From assembly GCF_004339525.1 (NCBI RefSeq), contig NZ_SMGE01000001.1, forward strand, positions 4,898,001-4,962,000: 64,000 bases of DNA. The letters are read 5' to 3'. A program made the position numbers and the translations under genes. Positions 8,585 through 18,260 of this stretch are shown one piece after another. The notes beneath the pieces are model-generated. The model searched no databases, had not been told where the DNA came from, and saw nothing but the letters and a program-made list of their open reading frames with translations. Position 1 is the first letter of the stretch, and each line of letters opens with the position of its first letter. The DNA is from Flavobacterium sp. 90. GTDB lineage: Bacteria > Bacteroidota > Bacteroidia > Flavobacteriales > Flavobacteriaceae.

Positions 8585-9817
8585 ATGAGAACTATTAACC
8601 AGATTACTATTGTTGCAAGTGTGCTAATGACCTTATTTAGCTGTGCAAATGACAAAGACAAAGATGTCGATTCAAATCCAGGTACAACCACGAATCCTGT
8701 AGAAGGAAATGCTGCCAACACAACTTATAAACCCGCATTTGCAGGGCAAACCCGTATAAATGGAGTTCAAACCAATACACCATATGCAGGAGTTGTTCTT
8801 GCTACAAGCTTAACAAGTCCTTGGGGAATAAAAAGTCTTCCCGATGGCAGATTATTAATTACGGAGAAAACCGGAACGATGCGCATTGCAACTACCGCCG
8901 GAGTTTTGAGTGCTCCAATAACTGGTATTCCTGCTGTTAATGCTGCCGGACAAGGTGGTTTATTAGGATTAACTATTGATCCTGAATTTACTGCAAATCG
9001 AATGATCTACTGGGTTTTTGCAGAAGCTACAACAGGCGGAAATAATACGGCTGTAGCCAAAGGAAAATTATCTGCTGACGAAAAAACAATCGAAGGAGCG
9101 ACCGTAATTTACAGAGCTAAACCTGCCAACGCAAGTACGCTACATTATGGCGGACGTATTCTTTTTGATAAAACAGGTTTTCTTGTCATAAGTACGGGAG
9201 AACGTTCTGTATTAGAAACAAGACCATTGGCACAATCAGTTGCAACAGGTTTAGGAAAAGTAATCAGAATAACAAAAGACGGGCAGCCTGCAACTGGAAA
9301 TCCTGTTTTTACACAAACCGGAGCTTTACCGGAATTGTATAGTTATGGTCATAGAAATCCGCAAGGTTTAGCGCTTAATCCTGTGACAGGCGACATTTGG
9401 CTGGCAGAACACGGACCAAGAGGTGGAGATGAAATTAACCGCATAAAACCAGGCGCAAATTACGGATGGCCAACAATTACATACGGAATAGAATATAGCG
9501 GAGAAAAAGTTGGTGCGGGAATTCAGCAGCAAGATGGTTTAGAACAACCTGTTTATTACTGGGATCCCGTAGTTTCGCCAAGCGGAATGACTTTTTATAC
9601 CGGTAATCGTGTTCCTGAATGGCAAAATAACCTTTTCATAGGCGCTTTAAGCGGAATGCATATTGTGCGTCTTGCCATAAAAGACAATAAAGTGATTGGT
9701 GAAGAAAGACTTCTGGCTTCAGAAAACCAACGTTTTAGAGATGTAACACAAGGAAACGACGGGGCTTTGTACGCCATTACAGATGGTGGAAGACTTTATA
9801 AAATCGATAAAAAATAA
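8585..9817 (+). CDS. PQQ-dependent sugar dehydrogenase (GSDH family) lipoprotein
   Basis: The 410-residue protein starts with a lipoprotein signal peptide whose lipobox ends LFSC, with Cys20 as the acylated residue, followed by a charged linker. The body is a six-bladed GSDH beta-propeller: PWGIKSLPDGRLLITEKTG opens it, GHRNPQGLALNP and LAEHGPRGGDEINRI are the family's signature segments with the catalytic His, and WDPVVSPSGMTFYTGN follows. Members oxidise the C1 of aldoses in the periplasm using PQQ and a calcium ion. Here it is probably anchored to the outer membrane or cell surface. A strong intrinsic terminator follows the gene, so it appears monocistronic. The sugar is not predictable. 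Confidence 0.9.
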   Translation: MRTINQITIVASVLMTLFSCANDKDKDVDSNPGTTTNPVEGNAANTTYKPAFAGQTRINGVQTNTPYAGVVLATSLTSPWGIKSLPDGRLLITEKTGTMRIATTAGVLSAPITGIPAVNAAGQGGLLGLTIDPEFTANRMIYWVFAEATTGGNNTAVAKGKLSADEKTIEGATVIYRAKPANASTLHYGGRILFDKTGFLVISTGERSVLETRPLAQSVATGLGKVIRITKDGQPATGNPVFTQTGALPELYSYGHRNPQGLALNPVTGDIWLAEHGPRGGDEINRIKPGANYGWPTITYGIEYSGEKVGAGIQQQDGLEQPVYYWDPVVSPSGMTFYTGNRVPEWQNNLFIGALSGMHIVRLAIKDNKVIGEERLLASENQRFRDVTQGNDGALYAITDGGRLYKIDKK

Positions 9818-9858
9818 AAATCAATTTCAACATATGTTCTTTTATGATAAAAGAATGC

Positions 9859-9889
9859 AAAAAATGGCGCTGTATAGCGCCATTTTTTT
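9859..9889 (+). terminator. Intrinsic terminator of the sugar dehydrogenase gene
   Basis: AATGGCGCT, loop GTAT, AGCGCCATT forms a strong stem flanked by A-rich and T-rich tracts, with seven T residues on the + strand. It lies about 40 bases after the stop at 9817. The T tract merges with the -33 TTG of the next gene's promoter. Confidence 0.85.
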
Positions 9890-9917
9890 GTTAGGCAAAA
9901 AACGTTAAGTATATTTG
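9888..9917 (+). promoter_or_regulatory. Bacteroidota-type promoter for the AraC gene
   Basis: TTG (9888-9890), 19 bases, then TATATTTG (9910-9917) is an exact match to TTG-N17-23-TANNTTTG. The expected transcription start is near 9925, which rules out the upstream TTG start codon at 9915 for the following gene. Confidence 0.7.
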
Positions 9918-9938
9918 ATACAGCTTAAAACAAAATCA

Positions 9939-10802
9939 TTGAAGAATAAAATTACAACATACTCGCTCGCACATCATAAGAGTTTGTTTAGCAATATCAA
10001 CAATGATAAAGATTATTTTTATGTTCAGGCAAAAGATCATCCGTATATCAGCGAACCTTATCGGGCAGAAAGTTACGCCATAGAATTTCTAAGAAAGGGC
10101 AGTATTGTCATGCAAACCCGTCTAAAAAAAGTTGTAGTTCATGCACCCGCTATAATCACATTAGGACCTTCGGTGATTAGAAGTTTTACAAAAGACAGCG
10201 CCGAAATTTTAATCGATATTATCTTTTTCAAACCACAATTTTTTCTTCATAATCAGGCAAATGTTTTCTTCCTGACACAATATGATTTTTTTGATAATAG
10301 CGAAATGCACGTTTTCAATCTCGACAAAAAAAACAAACTAAAGTTTGAGCAAATCTTTTCGTTACTAAGAGAATCGCTCGACAATAATTCAAATCATCAA
10401 CCTTCGATTCTGAGAGGTTATCTTTATATTCTAATTTACGAACTCGATTTTATAAAGCAGACAATCTTAACCGAAACAACCCAAAATTCTTTGTTCGAAA
10501 AGTTTAAAGAAATACTTTTTAAAGATTTTATAAACCAAAGATCAGTTCAATATTATGCTGATGTGCTTAATGTCACCAGAAAATATTTATCAGAAGTCAT
10601 CAAAAATAATAGCGGTAAAACAGCCAGCAATTGGATAGAAGATATTGTGATTCTCGAAGCCAAAGTACTACTTCAGAACAAAGACCTGACAATCAACCAA
10701 ATTAGCGATATACTAAATTTCCCGAATCAATCGACTTTTGGTAGATTTTTTAAAAAAGCAACAGAAATCTCGCCACTCGAATATCGTAGAAAAAACATTT
10801 AG
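9939..10802 (+). CDS. AraC family regulator (start codon uncertain, probably TTG)
   Basis: The frame encodes about 287 residues from a TTG at 9939. There is no ATG in frame near the N-terminus. The other TTG at 9915 lies inside the promoter -7 box and is not usable. The N-terminal region (IEFLRKGSIVMQTRLKKVVVHAPAIITLGPSV) is a degenerate cupin. The C-terminal 100 residues carry two AraC HTHs (SVQYYADVLNVTRKYLSEVIKNNSGKTASNWIEDIV and LTINQISDILNFPNQSTFGRFFKKATEISPLEYRR). It follows the sugar dehydrogenase gene but is separated from it by a terminator, so it has its own promoter. The target is unknown. Confidence 0.88.
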   Translation: MKNKITTYSLAHHKSLFSNINNDKDYFYVQAKDHPYISEPYRAESYAIEFLRKGSIVMQTRLKKVVVHAPAIITLGPSVIRSFTKDSAEILIDIIFFKPQFFLHNQANVFFLTQYDFFDNSEMHVFNLDKKNKLKFEQIFSLLRESLDNNSNHQPSILRGYLYILIYELDFIKQTILTETTQNSLFEKFKEILFKDFINQRSVQYYADVLNVTRKYLSEVIKNNSGKTASNWIEDIVILEAKVLLQNKDLTINQISDILNFPNQSTFGRFFKKATEISPLEYRRKNI

Positions 10803-10854
10803 ACTATTAATGATACTTTGGGCGAGCCACTAAATTAAAAGATTTTAGATTGAA

Positions 10855-10911
10855 GATTAACGATTTTTGATTTACCCTGTTTCAAGCATCTGAAATCAAA
10901 AATCGTTAATC
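10855..10911. terminator. 19-bp perfect hairpin after the AraC gene
   Basis: GATTAACGATTTTTGATTT (10855-10873) and its exact complement (10893-10911) are separated by 19 bases, about 50 bases past the AraC stop. It may act as a terminator. No clear T tract follows, so a dispersed palindrome is an alternative. Confidence 0.45.
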
Positions 10912-11061
10912 AAATTTCGTCAATCATTTTTTCCATTTAAAAATCACTTCCCGACTTTTCGAACAAAACAGAAGACATTTTGCTCTTTTCTAATAGTAAC
11001 AATCATCGCAACTTTGCCATAAATAGTAGAAAATTTAATATTCAGTAATAAAATATAAAAG

Positions 11062-11565
11062 ATGACTAAAGCAGCAAGATTCGTAGTGATAATAAATGAC
11101 AATATCGTTTGGATGGAAGAGAAAGCTCTTAAGTTTTATGCTGATTTATTTGGATCATCAAAAGAAATAGGAGAGAAGTATGCAACGGAAAATCTATCAA
11201 AGCAAGAGTTTTTCAGAATTCAAAATGATTTTTCGATCGAAATGTTGATGGTTTACGAAAACGAAAATCCTTTGTCTTTTATGAAGTTAAATTCGTCCCG
11301 ACTTTCAAATCAAAATATTGAAGCCAACAAAGCAATTGGATTAGAAGACATCGTTTATTTTAATCCGGATGATTTAATTTTACTCTTTAAACGTGCCGAA
11401 GAAATTGCCTTACAAAGAAAACACGATTTGATTTGGGCAAAAGCTTTTGAAATTGATGTTGTTTTAATCAAAACTTTAAAATCTCTAGGATATCAGGAAT
11501 TCATTTATAAAAATGAAAATAATCAGGAAAATCCAAACCAACTTTACTTTAAAAAAGCACTTTAG
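11062..11565 (+). CDS. GNAT-like N-acetyltransferase
   Basis: This 167-residue protein resembles GNAT enzymes. A strand reads EMLMVYENENPLSFMKLNSSR, followed by GLEDIVYFNPDDLILLFKRAEEIALQRKHDLIWAKAFEIDVVLIKTLKSLGYQEFIYK, where the helix after the cofactor site and the final NxxxxLGF-like strand can be seen. The canonical R/Q-x-x-G-x-G/A loop is not clear, so it may be a divergent or inactive member. It stands alone between an AraC gene and an SDR gene. Substrate unknown. Confidence 0.7.
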   Translation: MTKAARFVVIINDNIVWMEEKALKFYADLFGSSKEIGEKYATENLSKQEFFRIQNDFSIEMLMVYENENPLSFMKLNSSRLSNQNIEANKAIGLEDIVYFNPDDLILLFKRAEEIALQRKHDLIWAKAFEIDVVLIKTLKSLGYQEFIYKNENNQENPNQLYFKKAL

Positions 11566-11740
11566 TTTTGCCATATTTAGGATGATTTATAATCGTCGCC
11601 AACGGAATAATTATGTTGTTTTTTAATTTTCAATAATGTTTGTACAGTTGCTTGCATGTGCGTACAGAGTTCAGGAGCGAGATTTTTTGAATAGGCTCCG
11701 GCTAAAGCACAATGTAATTAAGTTAAGCTTTTAGAAAATA

Positions 11741-11850
11741 AAATCCGTTTTTATCTGCGTTTTTACGAAGTAAATCTGTTTTATCCGCGTCAAATTTAGA
11801 CGCTGATTTAACTGATTAGCTAAAGCGAAAACGCTGATAAAAACGGATTT
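11741..11850. repeat. Dispersed palindrome family C, copy 2, within the 11566-11962 gap
   Basis: AAATCCGTTTTTATCTGCG on the left and a run ending AAAAACGGATTT on the right bracket the same internal blocks as the copy at 2391-2500, in an inverted internal order. The first 170 bases of this gap show no coding signal or structure I can name. Confidence 0.7.
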
Positions 11851-11962
11851 TTCTAATTACTTTCGTGATTAAACTGTTAAGTAATTTTGTAGATTCCCCT
11901 TAAGTTAATGTCATTGAACTAAAGCAGGAGGCTATTCAATAAAATAAAAAAGACATCCCATC

Positions 11963-12958
11963 TTAAAGAACATCAAAACTTATTCCCGTCATTTCTTCGC
12001 TTAGCAACCATAATCTTTTGGCATTGTCTTCGTCAAGCGAATATAATTTTACTCCGGGAGTTACAGAAGAATCGGTTGCAATTGAAGCAATTTCGGCATC
12101 TTCACAATACACACCGCCAATATCTTCAAGAAGCGGACTCGTTGCGCACCAAACCGTTGTTGCCGCGCCTTGCGGAATCGTTTTTAGATTTGCCAGTATT
12201 TCAGGTCGAATATTCCCATTGGCATCACATAATCCCATTTTCTGAAATAAATCTAAAGAAGCTTCTCTAGCAAGTTCCGTTCCATTGATAGATCCCGGAT
12301 GTAAGGAATAAGATCTCACGCCAAAATCTTTAGCACGATTATCTAATTCCAAAGCAAATAAATTACAAGCTGTTTTGGATTGTCCGTAAGCCTGTAAAGT
12401 TTCGTATTCTTTATGTAAAAAGTTAGGATCATTAAAATCAAAAGTACCAAACTGATGTCCTTGCGATGAAACGCTTATTACTCTCGCAGCTTTGGCTTTT
12501 TTAAGCGCTGACCATAATCTCGCGGTAAGTTGAAATTGTGCCAAATAATTCGTAGCCAATTGCGATTCGATTCCGCGATTGTCACGACGATAAGGAACCC
12601 ACATAATTCCGGCATTATTAATCAATAAATGTAAAGATCTTCCCGACGAAAGAAATTTTTCTGCAAATGTGTTTATAGAACCGGAATTCATTAAATCCAT
12701 AATTTCCAGTTCGACATTCGGAATATCTTTTAAGTTTTTCTTTGCTTTCTCAATATCTCTTGCAGGAACGATTACTGTCGCTCCGGCTTCGGCAAGAATT
12801 TTTACAGTTTCTAAACCAATTCCGGTGTTACCGCCTGTTACAATTGCAATTTTTCCCGTAAGATCAATTCCTTTGATAACTTCGTTTGTTGTTGATTTTG
12901 CATTAAATCCTGAACCAATTGGTTTTTGGAAAGTTCCCTGATAATTGTTTGTTTTCAT
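11963..12958 (-). CDS. SDR family oxidoreductase (retinol dehydrogenase/WWOX-like)
   Basis: From the ATG at 12958 (a GTG at 12967 would add three residues) the protein has 331 residues. This is longer than classical SDRs, as in the retinol-dehydrogenase-like branch. Motifs are TGGNTGIG (about 41-48), NNAG (114-117), Ser164/165 and the YxxxK pair Tyr191/Lys195. An N-terminal extension (GTFQKPIGSGFNAKSTTNEV) and a long insertion with HPGSINGTELAR are typical of this branch, which reduces or oxidises lipophilic aldehydes, ketones or alcohols. It is cytoplasmic. No neighbour indicates its substrate, and it appears monocistronic. Confidence 0.9.
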   Translation of the reverse strand: MKTNNYQGTFQKPIGSGFNAKSTTNEVIKGIDLTGKIAIVTGGNTGIGLETVKILAEAGATVIVPARDIEKAKKNLKDIPNVELEIMDLMNSGSINTFAEKFLSSGRSLHLLINNAGIMWVPYRRDNRGIESQLATNYLAQFQLTARLWSALKKAKAARVISVSSQGHQFGTFDFNDPNFLHKEYETLQAYGQSKTACNLFALELDNRAKDFGVRSYSLHPGSINGTELAREASLDLFQKMGLCDANGNIRPEILANLKTIPQGAATTVWCATSPLLEDIGGVYCEDAEIASIATDSSVTPGVKLYSLDEDNAKRLWLLSEEMTGISFDVL

Positions 12959-13085
12959 TTTGTGCACTTTTTAAGTAATTGTTATAAAGCAAAGTTATTG
13001 GGAACTTAAAAGGCGGAGTTTGTTCAGAATGTCATTTTGCTTTGTTTAAAACGTCATTTTGTTTTTGTTTGATTTTGATAAAGGT

Positions 13086-13272
13086 GTAGTCCCTACGGGA
13101 CATTTTTTCTGGGTGTGATAAGTTTGTTACCAATATTTAACTCCTAGCGGAGTATTGCCTATAAACATTATAAAATATTGAGTAATAATTTCGATAAAAG
13201 AATATCTCGGAGAGATTAAATGTTGGTAGAACATAAAACAGAAACCATATCAAATTGTCCCGTAGGGACTAA
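13086..13272. repeat. REP-like nested palindrome, family B, copy 1, in the 12968-13638 gap
   Basis: The element is bounded by GTCCCTACGGGAC (13089-13101) and its inverted form GTCCCGTAGGGAC (13257-13269). Inside lie a second inverted pair built on TTACCAATATTTAACTCC and AGATTAAATGTTGGTAGA. The same TACCAATATTTAGTGCC and ATGTTGGTAA words bound two larger copies at 45552-45729 and 46007-46183. The rest of this 670-base gap is AT-rich upstream sequence of the TonB receptor, without a convincing gene. Confidence 0.65.
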
Positions 13273-13638
13273 ACACAAATTTGGCGTTCATAATATAATG
13301 TTTGTTCAATAACTCAAATTAGTAAAATATAACTCAAAAAGTTTACTATTTATAAACAAGGTCACAATTTCAAAATAGAATTGTTAAGGAATGTTTGCTT
13401 CGAAAACGTTTTCTGTTTTGTGTAAAATAAGCATCAAAATGCGTTGTTTCTCTCGAATTTAAAGAAGTTTTTAAATCATTTTCAAGCCTTTACAGTTTTT
13501 AGTTTTTACAAATCCTTAACAATCGAGGTGCTTAAATTTGCTTTTCTTTAACAATTACATAATTTTCATTTATTTACTATTTATAAAAATCATTGTTTAT
13601 TTGCTTCAATAAATTTAATATTTGTAAACAAATTAACC

Positions 13639-16515
13639 ATGAAAACAATTTACAAGGCAATTTTTATTTTTTCGGTTGCACTTTTTGCGCAGAACGTGAC
13701 GGCGCAAAAAGCAACCATAAGCGGAACTGTTACCGACTCACAATCTCCTTTGCCGGGAGCAACTATTATTTTATCTAACAATCAAAAAGCAACAACTGAT
13801 TTCAGCGGTTATTTTACGATTCAGGATGTTAGATCTGGTAGTTTAGAATTACAAATCGCCTATATAGGATATGAAACAAAAAATATAAAAGTAGAAGTAA
13901 AAGACAATCAACGTGTTAGTTTAGGAATAATTCGTTTAGAAACCAATTCAAAAGAATTAAGCGAAGTAGTTGTAAGCGGAATGAGCCAAAGAAATAGTGA
14001 AGCAAGAGCGCTGAACATGCAAAAGAAATCAATGAGCATTGTAAATGTAATTGCGGCTGACGGAATAGGAAAGCTTCCGGATCGTAATGCTGCCGAAACG
14101 GTTCAGCGTATGCCTGGAGTTTCTATCGAAAGAGATCAGGGTGAGGGACGTTTCGTTTCAGTGAGAGGTTTGCCGCCATTTTGGTCTTCAACAACAATCA
14201 ACGGTAACAGAATTCCAACTGCCGAAGAAGAAACCACTTCGAGAGCTACTGCATTTGACTTTTTCCCGTCTGATCTTATTGCTTATGTTGAAGCTACAAA
14301 AGCACTTACGCCAGATATGGATGGCGATGCAATTGGCGGAAGCGTGAATTTTACGACACAAACAGCGCCAACAAAAAGAACTATCAAAGCAAGTATTTTT
14401 AGCGGATACAATCAAAAATCGGATAAAGGAATTTATAGTGGATCACTAACTATTGGTGACAAAAGTAAAAACGGAAAGTTTGGTTACATTATTAATGGAA
14501 CTTATTGGGACAGAAACTGGGCAACAGACAATTATGAAGCCAGAAGAAACGGAGATCAGGGAGTTTACAGATTAGAATTAAGAGATTACACAGGGATTAG
14601 AAAAACGACGGGTTTAAATGCAGCGATGGAATTTAATCCTTCATCTAGAGATAAAATTTTCCTGAAAGCAACTTACGGAGGACTTTCTGATACTGAAACA
14701 CATTACAAACACAGAATCAGATTTGACAAATTCAACAGCACTACAAATGCTTTAACGGTTGAACAACAAGATATTCACAACGAATTGATGACGCAATTTC
14801 TTGGTCTTGATTTAGGTGGGAAACATCAATTGGCAAACGGAACTTTAGACTGGAGTCTGGCTTCCTACAGAAACAGATTCAAATACGGAAATATTCCAAA
14901 TGCAGAAGACAACAGTTATTTTTTAATTCAATTTAATCAAACAGGAGTTGGCGTTAAACCTGAATATTTAAACACTGTTCCTGTTGCATCTGGCGGAGCT
15001 GGCGGACCAAGAGCATATTGGGCTGCTGATGGCGGAAAGCTTGATCCGAATAATCCAAAATCGATATTTGATTTTTATTCAGATCCAAATTTTAAAACAG
15101 ATCCAACAAAGATGAAGTTTTCTACTTTGGAATTGTATAAAATCAGCATTGTAGAAAGAGACAATATTATTGCTGCGGTAAACTACGAGCACAATTTTAA
15201 CGAAAGTCTGAAAATGAAGTTTGGTGCGAAATTAACTGACAAAGATCGTATCGCCACTTTTAGAGACGAATATTACAATTGGACAGGATCTCCAACACCA
15301 TTTTTGTCAAATTATGGTTCAGATTTGATTAATCAGCCGGGTGGAACAGATTATATGAGACGTGAAACAGGAACTAATATAGGAAACACTTTTGGACCTG
15401 TTTTATCTGGAAACGGAATGAACAATTTATATAATTCGGCGCAAGGAAGTTTGGTTCTAAACCCAACAGATTCTCAAATTCCTGAATTAGGAAAAGGATT
15501 AGGAAGAAACTTTAATGTTGGCGAAACTACATCTTCAGGTTATGCAATGGCAACGTATTCAATATCTGATAAATGGACCGTTTTAGGAGGAGTTAGAGTT
15601 ACCAATACAATCACACAAGTTACGGGTAAAACAGTAGAAAATAACGTGGTTGTTGATGCCGAAAACACAAAAACATATACATCAGTTTTACCAATGTTAC
15701 ACGTTAAATATACGCCAATTGAGAATTTAAACCTTCGTTTTGCGACAACAAGAACATTTGCAAGACCAAACTTTGGTGACATTTCTCCAGCGGGATCTTT
15801 GAACACAATTGATGGCGAATATGCGGGAGGAAATCCAAATTTGAATCCTACTTATTCCTGGAATTTTGATTTATTGGGAGAATATTTCCTGGATGAAGTT
15901 GGTGTAATCAACGCCGGAGTTTTCTATAAATCAATTACAGATCCAATTTTTGACGACACTTATCAAGGTACAATAAACGGAATTCCGAATATCGAAATCA
16001 GTTCGCCTACAAATGGTGGTAACGCATGGATTGGCGGAGTTGAATTTGGAATCACAAAAAGATTTAGCTTCTTGCCAGGATTCCTGAAATATTTTGGAAC
16101 TCAGATCAATGCAACTTTCATGAATTCTGAAATGACTTTAGGGGAAAACACAAATAATCCAAACGGAAGAAAAGTGTCAACTCCGTATCAGGCAAAAGAA
16201 TTATACAACCTGCAATTGTTCTACGAAACAGGCAAACTTAACGTGAGAGCAGCATTCAACCATAAAGGTGCATACGCTATAAGTTTTGATGCAAATGCCA
16301 AGAATACAGATATGAATGACATTTATTACGGTAAATATAATTCACTTGATTTCTCAGCTTCTTATAAAGTAGGAACGCATTTTACAATTTTCAGTGATGT
16401 AAATAACGTTTTGAATGAGCCATTAATGTATCATTTTGGAGAAACACCAAACCGACCAAAACAGGTAGAATATTATGGTGCAAAATTCAATCTTGGTTTA
16501 AAATATAATTTATAG
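13639..16515 (+). CDS. TonB-dependent receptor with CarboxypepD_reg N-terminal domain
   Basis: The 958-residue protein has a signal peptide (to about residue 22, ending VTAQ). A CarboxypepD_reg-like domain follows (ISGTVTDSQSPLPGATIILSNN, about 26-105), then a plug (VSIERDQGEGRFVSVRGLPPFWSSTTINGNRIP, with DGDAIGGSVNF near 230) and a 22-strand barrel. It ends with the aromatic-terminated strand GAKFNLGLKYNL. The plug style resembles the TIGR01782-type receptors that import organic substrates rather than Fe-siderophore receptors. It heads a + strand set with a permease and phosphonate-type enzymes. The likely role is outer-membrane uptake of that pathway's substrate, which is inference from context. 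Confidence 0.9.
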   Translation: MKTIYKAIFIFSVALFAQNVTAQKATISGTVTDSQSPLPGATIILSNNQKATTDFSGYFTIQDVRSGSLELQIAYIGYETKNIKVEVKDNQRVSLGIIRLETNSKELSEVVVSGMSQRNSEARALNMQKKSMSIVNVIAADGIGKLPDRNAAETVQRMPGVSIERDQGEGRFVSVRGLPPFWSSTTINGNRIPTAEEETTSRATAFDFFPSDLIAYVEATKALTPDMDGDAIGGSVNFTTQTAPTKRTIKASIFSGYNQKSDKGIYSGSLTIGDKSKNGKFGYIINGTYWDRNWATDNYEARRNGDQGVYRLELRDYTGIRKTTGLNAAMEFNPSSRDKIFLKATYGGLSDTETHYKHRIRFDKFNSTTNALTVEQQDIHNELMTQFLGLDLGGKHQLANGTLDWSLASYRNRFKYGNIPNAEDNSYFLIQFNQTGVGVKPEYLNTVPVASGGAGGPRAYWAADGGKLDPNNPKSIFDFYSDPNFKTDPTKMKFSTLELYKISIVERDNIIAAVNYEHNFNESLKMKFGAKLTDKDRIATFRDEYYNWTGSPTPFLSNYGSDLINQPGGTDYMRRETGTNIGNTFGPVLSGNGMNNLYNSAQGSLVLNPTDSQIPELGKGLGRNFNVGETTSSGYAMATYSISDKWTVLGGVRVTNTITQVTGKTVENNVVVDAENTKTYTSVLPMLHVKYTPIENLNLRFATTRTFARPNFGDISPAGSLNTIDGEYAGGNPNLNPTYSWNFDLLGEYFLDEVGVINAGVFYKSITDPIFDDTYQGTINGIPNIEISSPTNGGNAWIGGVEFGITKRFSFLPGFLKYFGTQINATFMNSEMTLGENTNNPNGRKVSTPYQAKELYNLQLFYETGKLNVRAAFNHKGAYAISFDANAKNTDMNDIYYGKYNSLDFSASYKVGTHFTIFSDVNNVLNEPLMYHFGETPNRPKQVEYYGAKFNLGLKYNL

Positions 16516-16530
16516 ACAACTATAAGTTAA

Positions 16531-16596
16531 CTCGTTGGATGTTGGCAGGTTTTATTTTTACAGTTTATTTTTTTTGAACCAACCCCATCCAGCGAG
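16531..16596 (+). other. Hairpin between receptor and DUF5690 permease genes
   Basis: CTCGTTGGATGTTGG (16531-16545) pairs, with one small bulge, with the region ending CATCCAGCGAG (16596) across a T-rich loop. It could attenuate transcription between the receptor and the rest of the set or stabilise the receptor message. Confidence 0.4.
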
Positions 16597-16670
16597 TTTC
16601 TAAAAACTATAGAGAAACACACATTTAAACTTTACAACCACACAACTATTACGCTAAATCTCAAGAACTA

Positions 16671-17951
16671 ATGTCTAAAAAAGCATCTAATTTCAGGTTT
16701 ATATTAAAAACATCCATCGCGGCATTTGGTACTTATTTTTGTATGTATGCGTTCCGTAAACCCTTTACTGTAGCGACATTTGACCATATGTCTTTTTGGG
16801 GAATTGACTATAAGATCTTGTTGATTCTGGCTCAGGTTTTAGGATATACACTTTCAAAATTTTTAGGAATCAAGATTATATCCGAATTAAAATCAGCAAA
16901 AAGGACTTTGTATTTAATCAGTTTTATAGCGATTTCTGAGTTGGCTTTATTAGGATTTGCATTAGTTCCCGCGCCATACAATATTCTGTTTTTATTCATA
17001 AACGGATTGCCTTTGGGAATGATCTGGGGAATTGTTTTCTCTTATATCGAAGGAAGAAAAACTACCGAATTATTAGGCGTTATTCTTTGTTCGAGTTTTA
17101 TAGTTTCTTCCGGAGCAGCAAAATCCGTTGGAGTATTTGTCTTGACGGTTTTGGGATGCAATGAGTTTTGGATGCCTTTTGTATCGGGTTTATTATTTAT
17201 AATTCCGTTAATCGTATTTTCATTGTTTTTGGAGAAAATCCCAAATCCGGATAGCGAAGATTTAGCTTTAAAATCAAAACGAAAACCACTCAGCAAAAAA
17301 GAACGCGCGTCATTATTTCAACAATTTGCATTTCCGTTAACGGTAATAATTATATTCTACGCAATGCTTACCGCAATGAGAGAATTCAGGGATAATTTTG
17401 CCAGAGAATTATGGGATACATTAGGGTATAAAGAAAGCATTTCGATTTATATGTATTCAGAAGTTCCTATTGCGATTTCAGTTCTTGTTATTTTAGGATT
17501 TTTAGGAAGCATGAAAAACAATTACAAAGCCTTCAAAAACTATCATTTAGTATTGTTTTTAGGTTCATTGCTTATTGGAGCAACAACATTTTTGTTTCAA
17601 AAGCATTTAATGGCGCCACTTCCGTGGATGATGATCTCTGGTTTTGGAATGTACGTTTGTTATATTCCGTTTAATGGTTTGTTTTTTGACCGAATGATCG
17701 CCACTTATAAAATAGACGGAAACACAGGATTTTTAATTTATATAGCTGATGCTTTTGGCTATTTAGGAAGCGTTTTGGTTTTGTTTTTCAAGAATTTCGG
17801 AGACAAAAACATTTCCTTATTAAGCTTTTTTACCACTTGTATTTATCTGTTATCCTTTGTTGGGATAATAACAACTATAATGTCGTTTAATTATTTTAAA
17901 AGGAAATTCAAGAAAACATCAAAAATTAGTACAACACCTTTATACACTTGA
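16671..17951 (+). CDS. DUF5690 family MFS-like permease
   Basis: The 426-residue protein has about twelve membrane helices and a cytoplasmic basic loop in the middle (SKRKPLSKKERASLFQQ), the layout of the major facilitator superfamily. The N-terminal segment AAFGTYFCMYAFRKPFTVATF and LPLGMIWGIVFSYIEGRKTTELLG fit what I know of DUF5690, a Bacteroidota family of unassigned transporters. It sits between an outer-membrane receptor and cytoplasmic phosphonate-type enzymes. It probably moves the same substrate across the inner membrane, which is inference. All following genes up to 22216 are on the same strand, though 240-310-base gaps with repeats separate some of them. Confidence 0.8.
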   Translation: MSKKASNFRFILKTSIAAFGTYFCMYAFRKPFTVATFDHMSFWGIDYKILLILAQVLGYTLSKFLGIKIISELKSAKRTLYLISFIAISELALLGFALVPAPYNILFLFINGLPLGMIWGIVFSYIEGRKTTELLGVILCSSFIVSSGAAKSVGVFVLTVLGCNEFWMPFVSGLLFIIPLIVFSLFLEKIPNPDSEDLALKSKRKPLSKKERASLFQQFAFPLTVIIIFYAMLTAMREFRDNFARELWDTLGYKESISIYMYSEVPIAISVLVILGFLGSMKNNYKAFKNYHLVLFLGSLLIGATTFLFQKHLMAPLPWMMISGFGMYVCYIPFNGLFFDRMIATYKIDGNTGFLIYIADAFGYLGSVLVLFFKNFGDKNISLLSFFTTCIYLLSFVGIITTIMSFNYFKRKFKKTSKISTTPLYT

Positions 17952-18042
17952 AATAAAGGGAAATAATAGAATAAAATGAAAAATAAATATAGCTATCCGT
18001 GACGAATACCAAACTAAGATAATATAAAAAAGTTTGCCACGA

Positions 18043-18070
18043 CCCGAGCGATAGCGAACAGGCGAAGCAA
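18043..18070 (+). repeat. Dispersed 28-base repeat, family D, copy 1
   Basis: The word CCCGAGCGATAGCGAACA continuing GGCGAAGCAA recurs exactly at 19462-19489, and a near-identical reverse complement lies at 43745-43770. All three are intergenic. Confidence 0.6.
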
Positions 18071-18260
18071 TTTCTCAAATTACCCCGAATTATTTTGACT
18101 GTATAGATTAATAATTTACATAAATCTGTGCAATTTTTGGCTGGTTTTTAAACATTTTCAAAATAAAAATTAGAGAAAATTCGAGAAATTGGTGGCAAAA
18201 AAACAAATTCGGTACTCTTTGAGGATTGTCATAAAAAACAAATTACACAAACACAAACAC

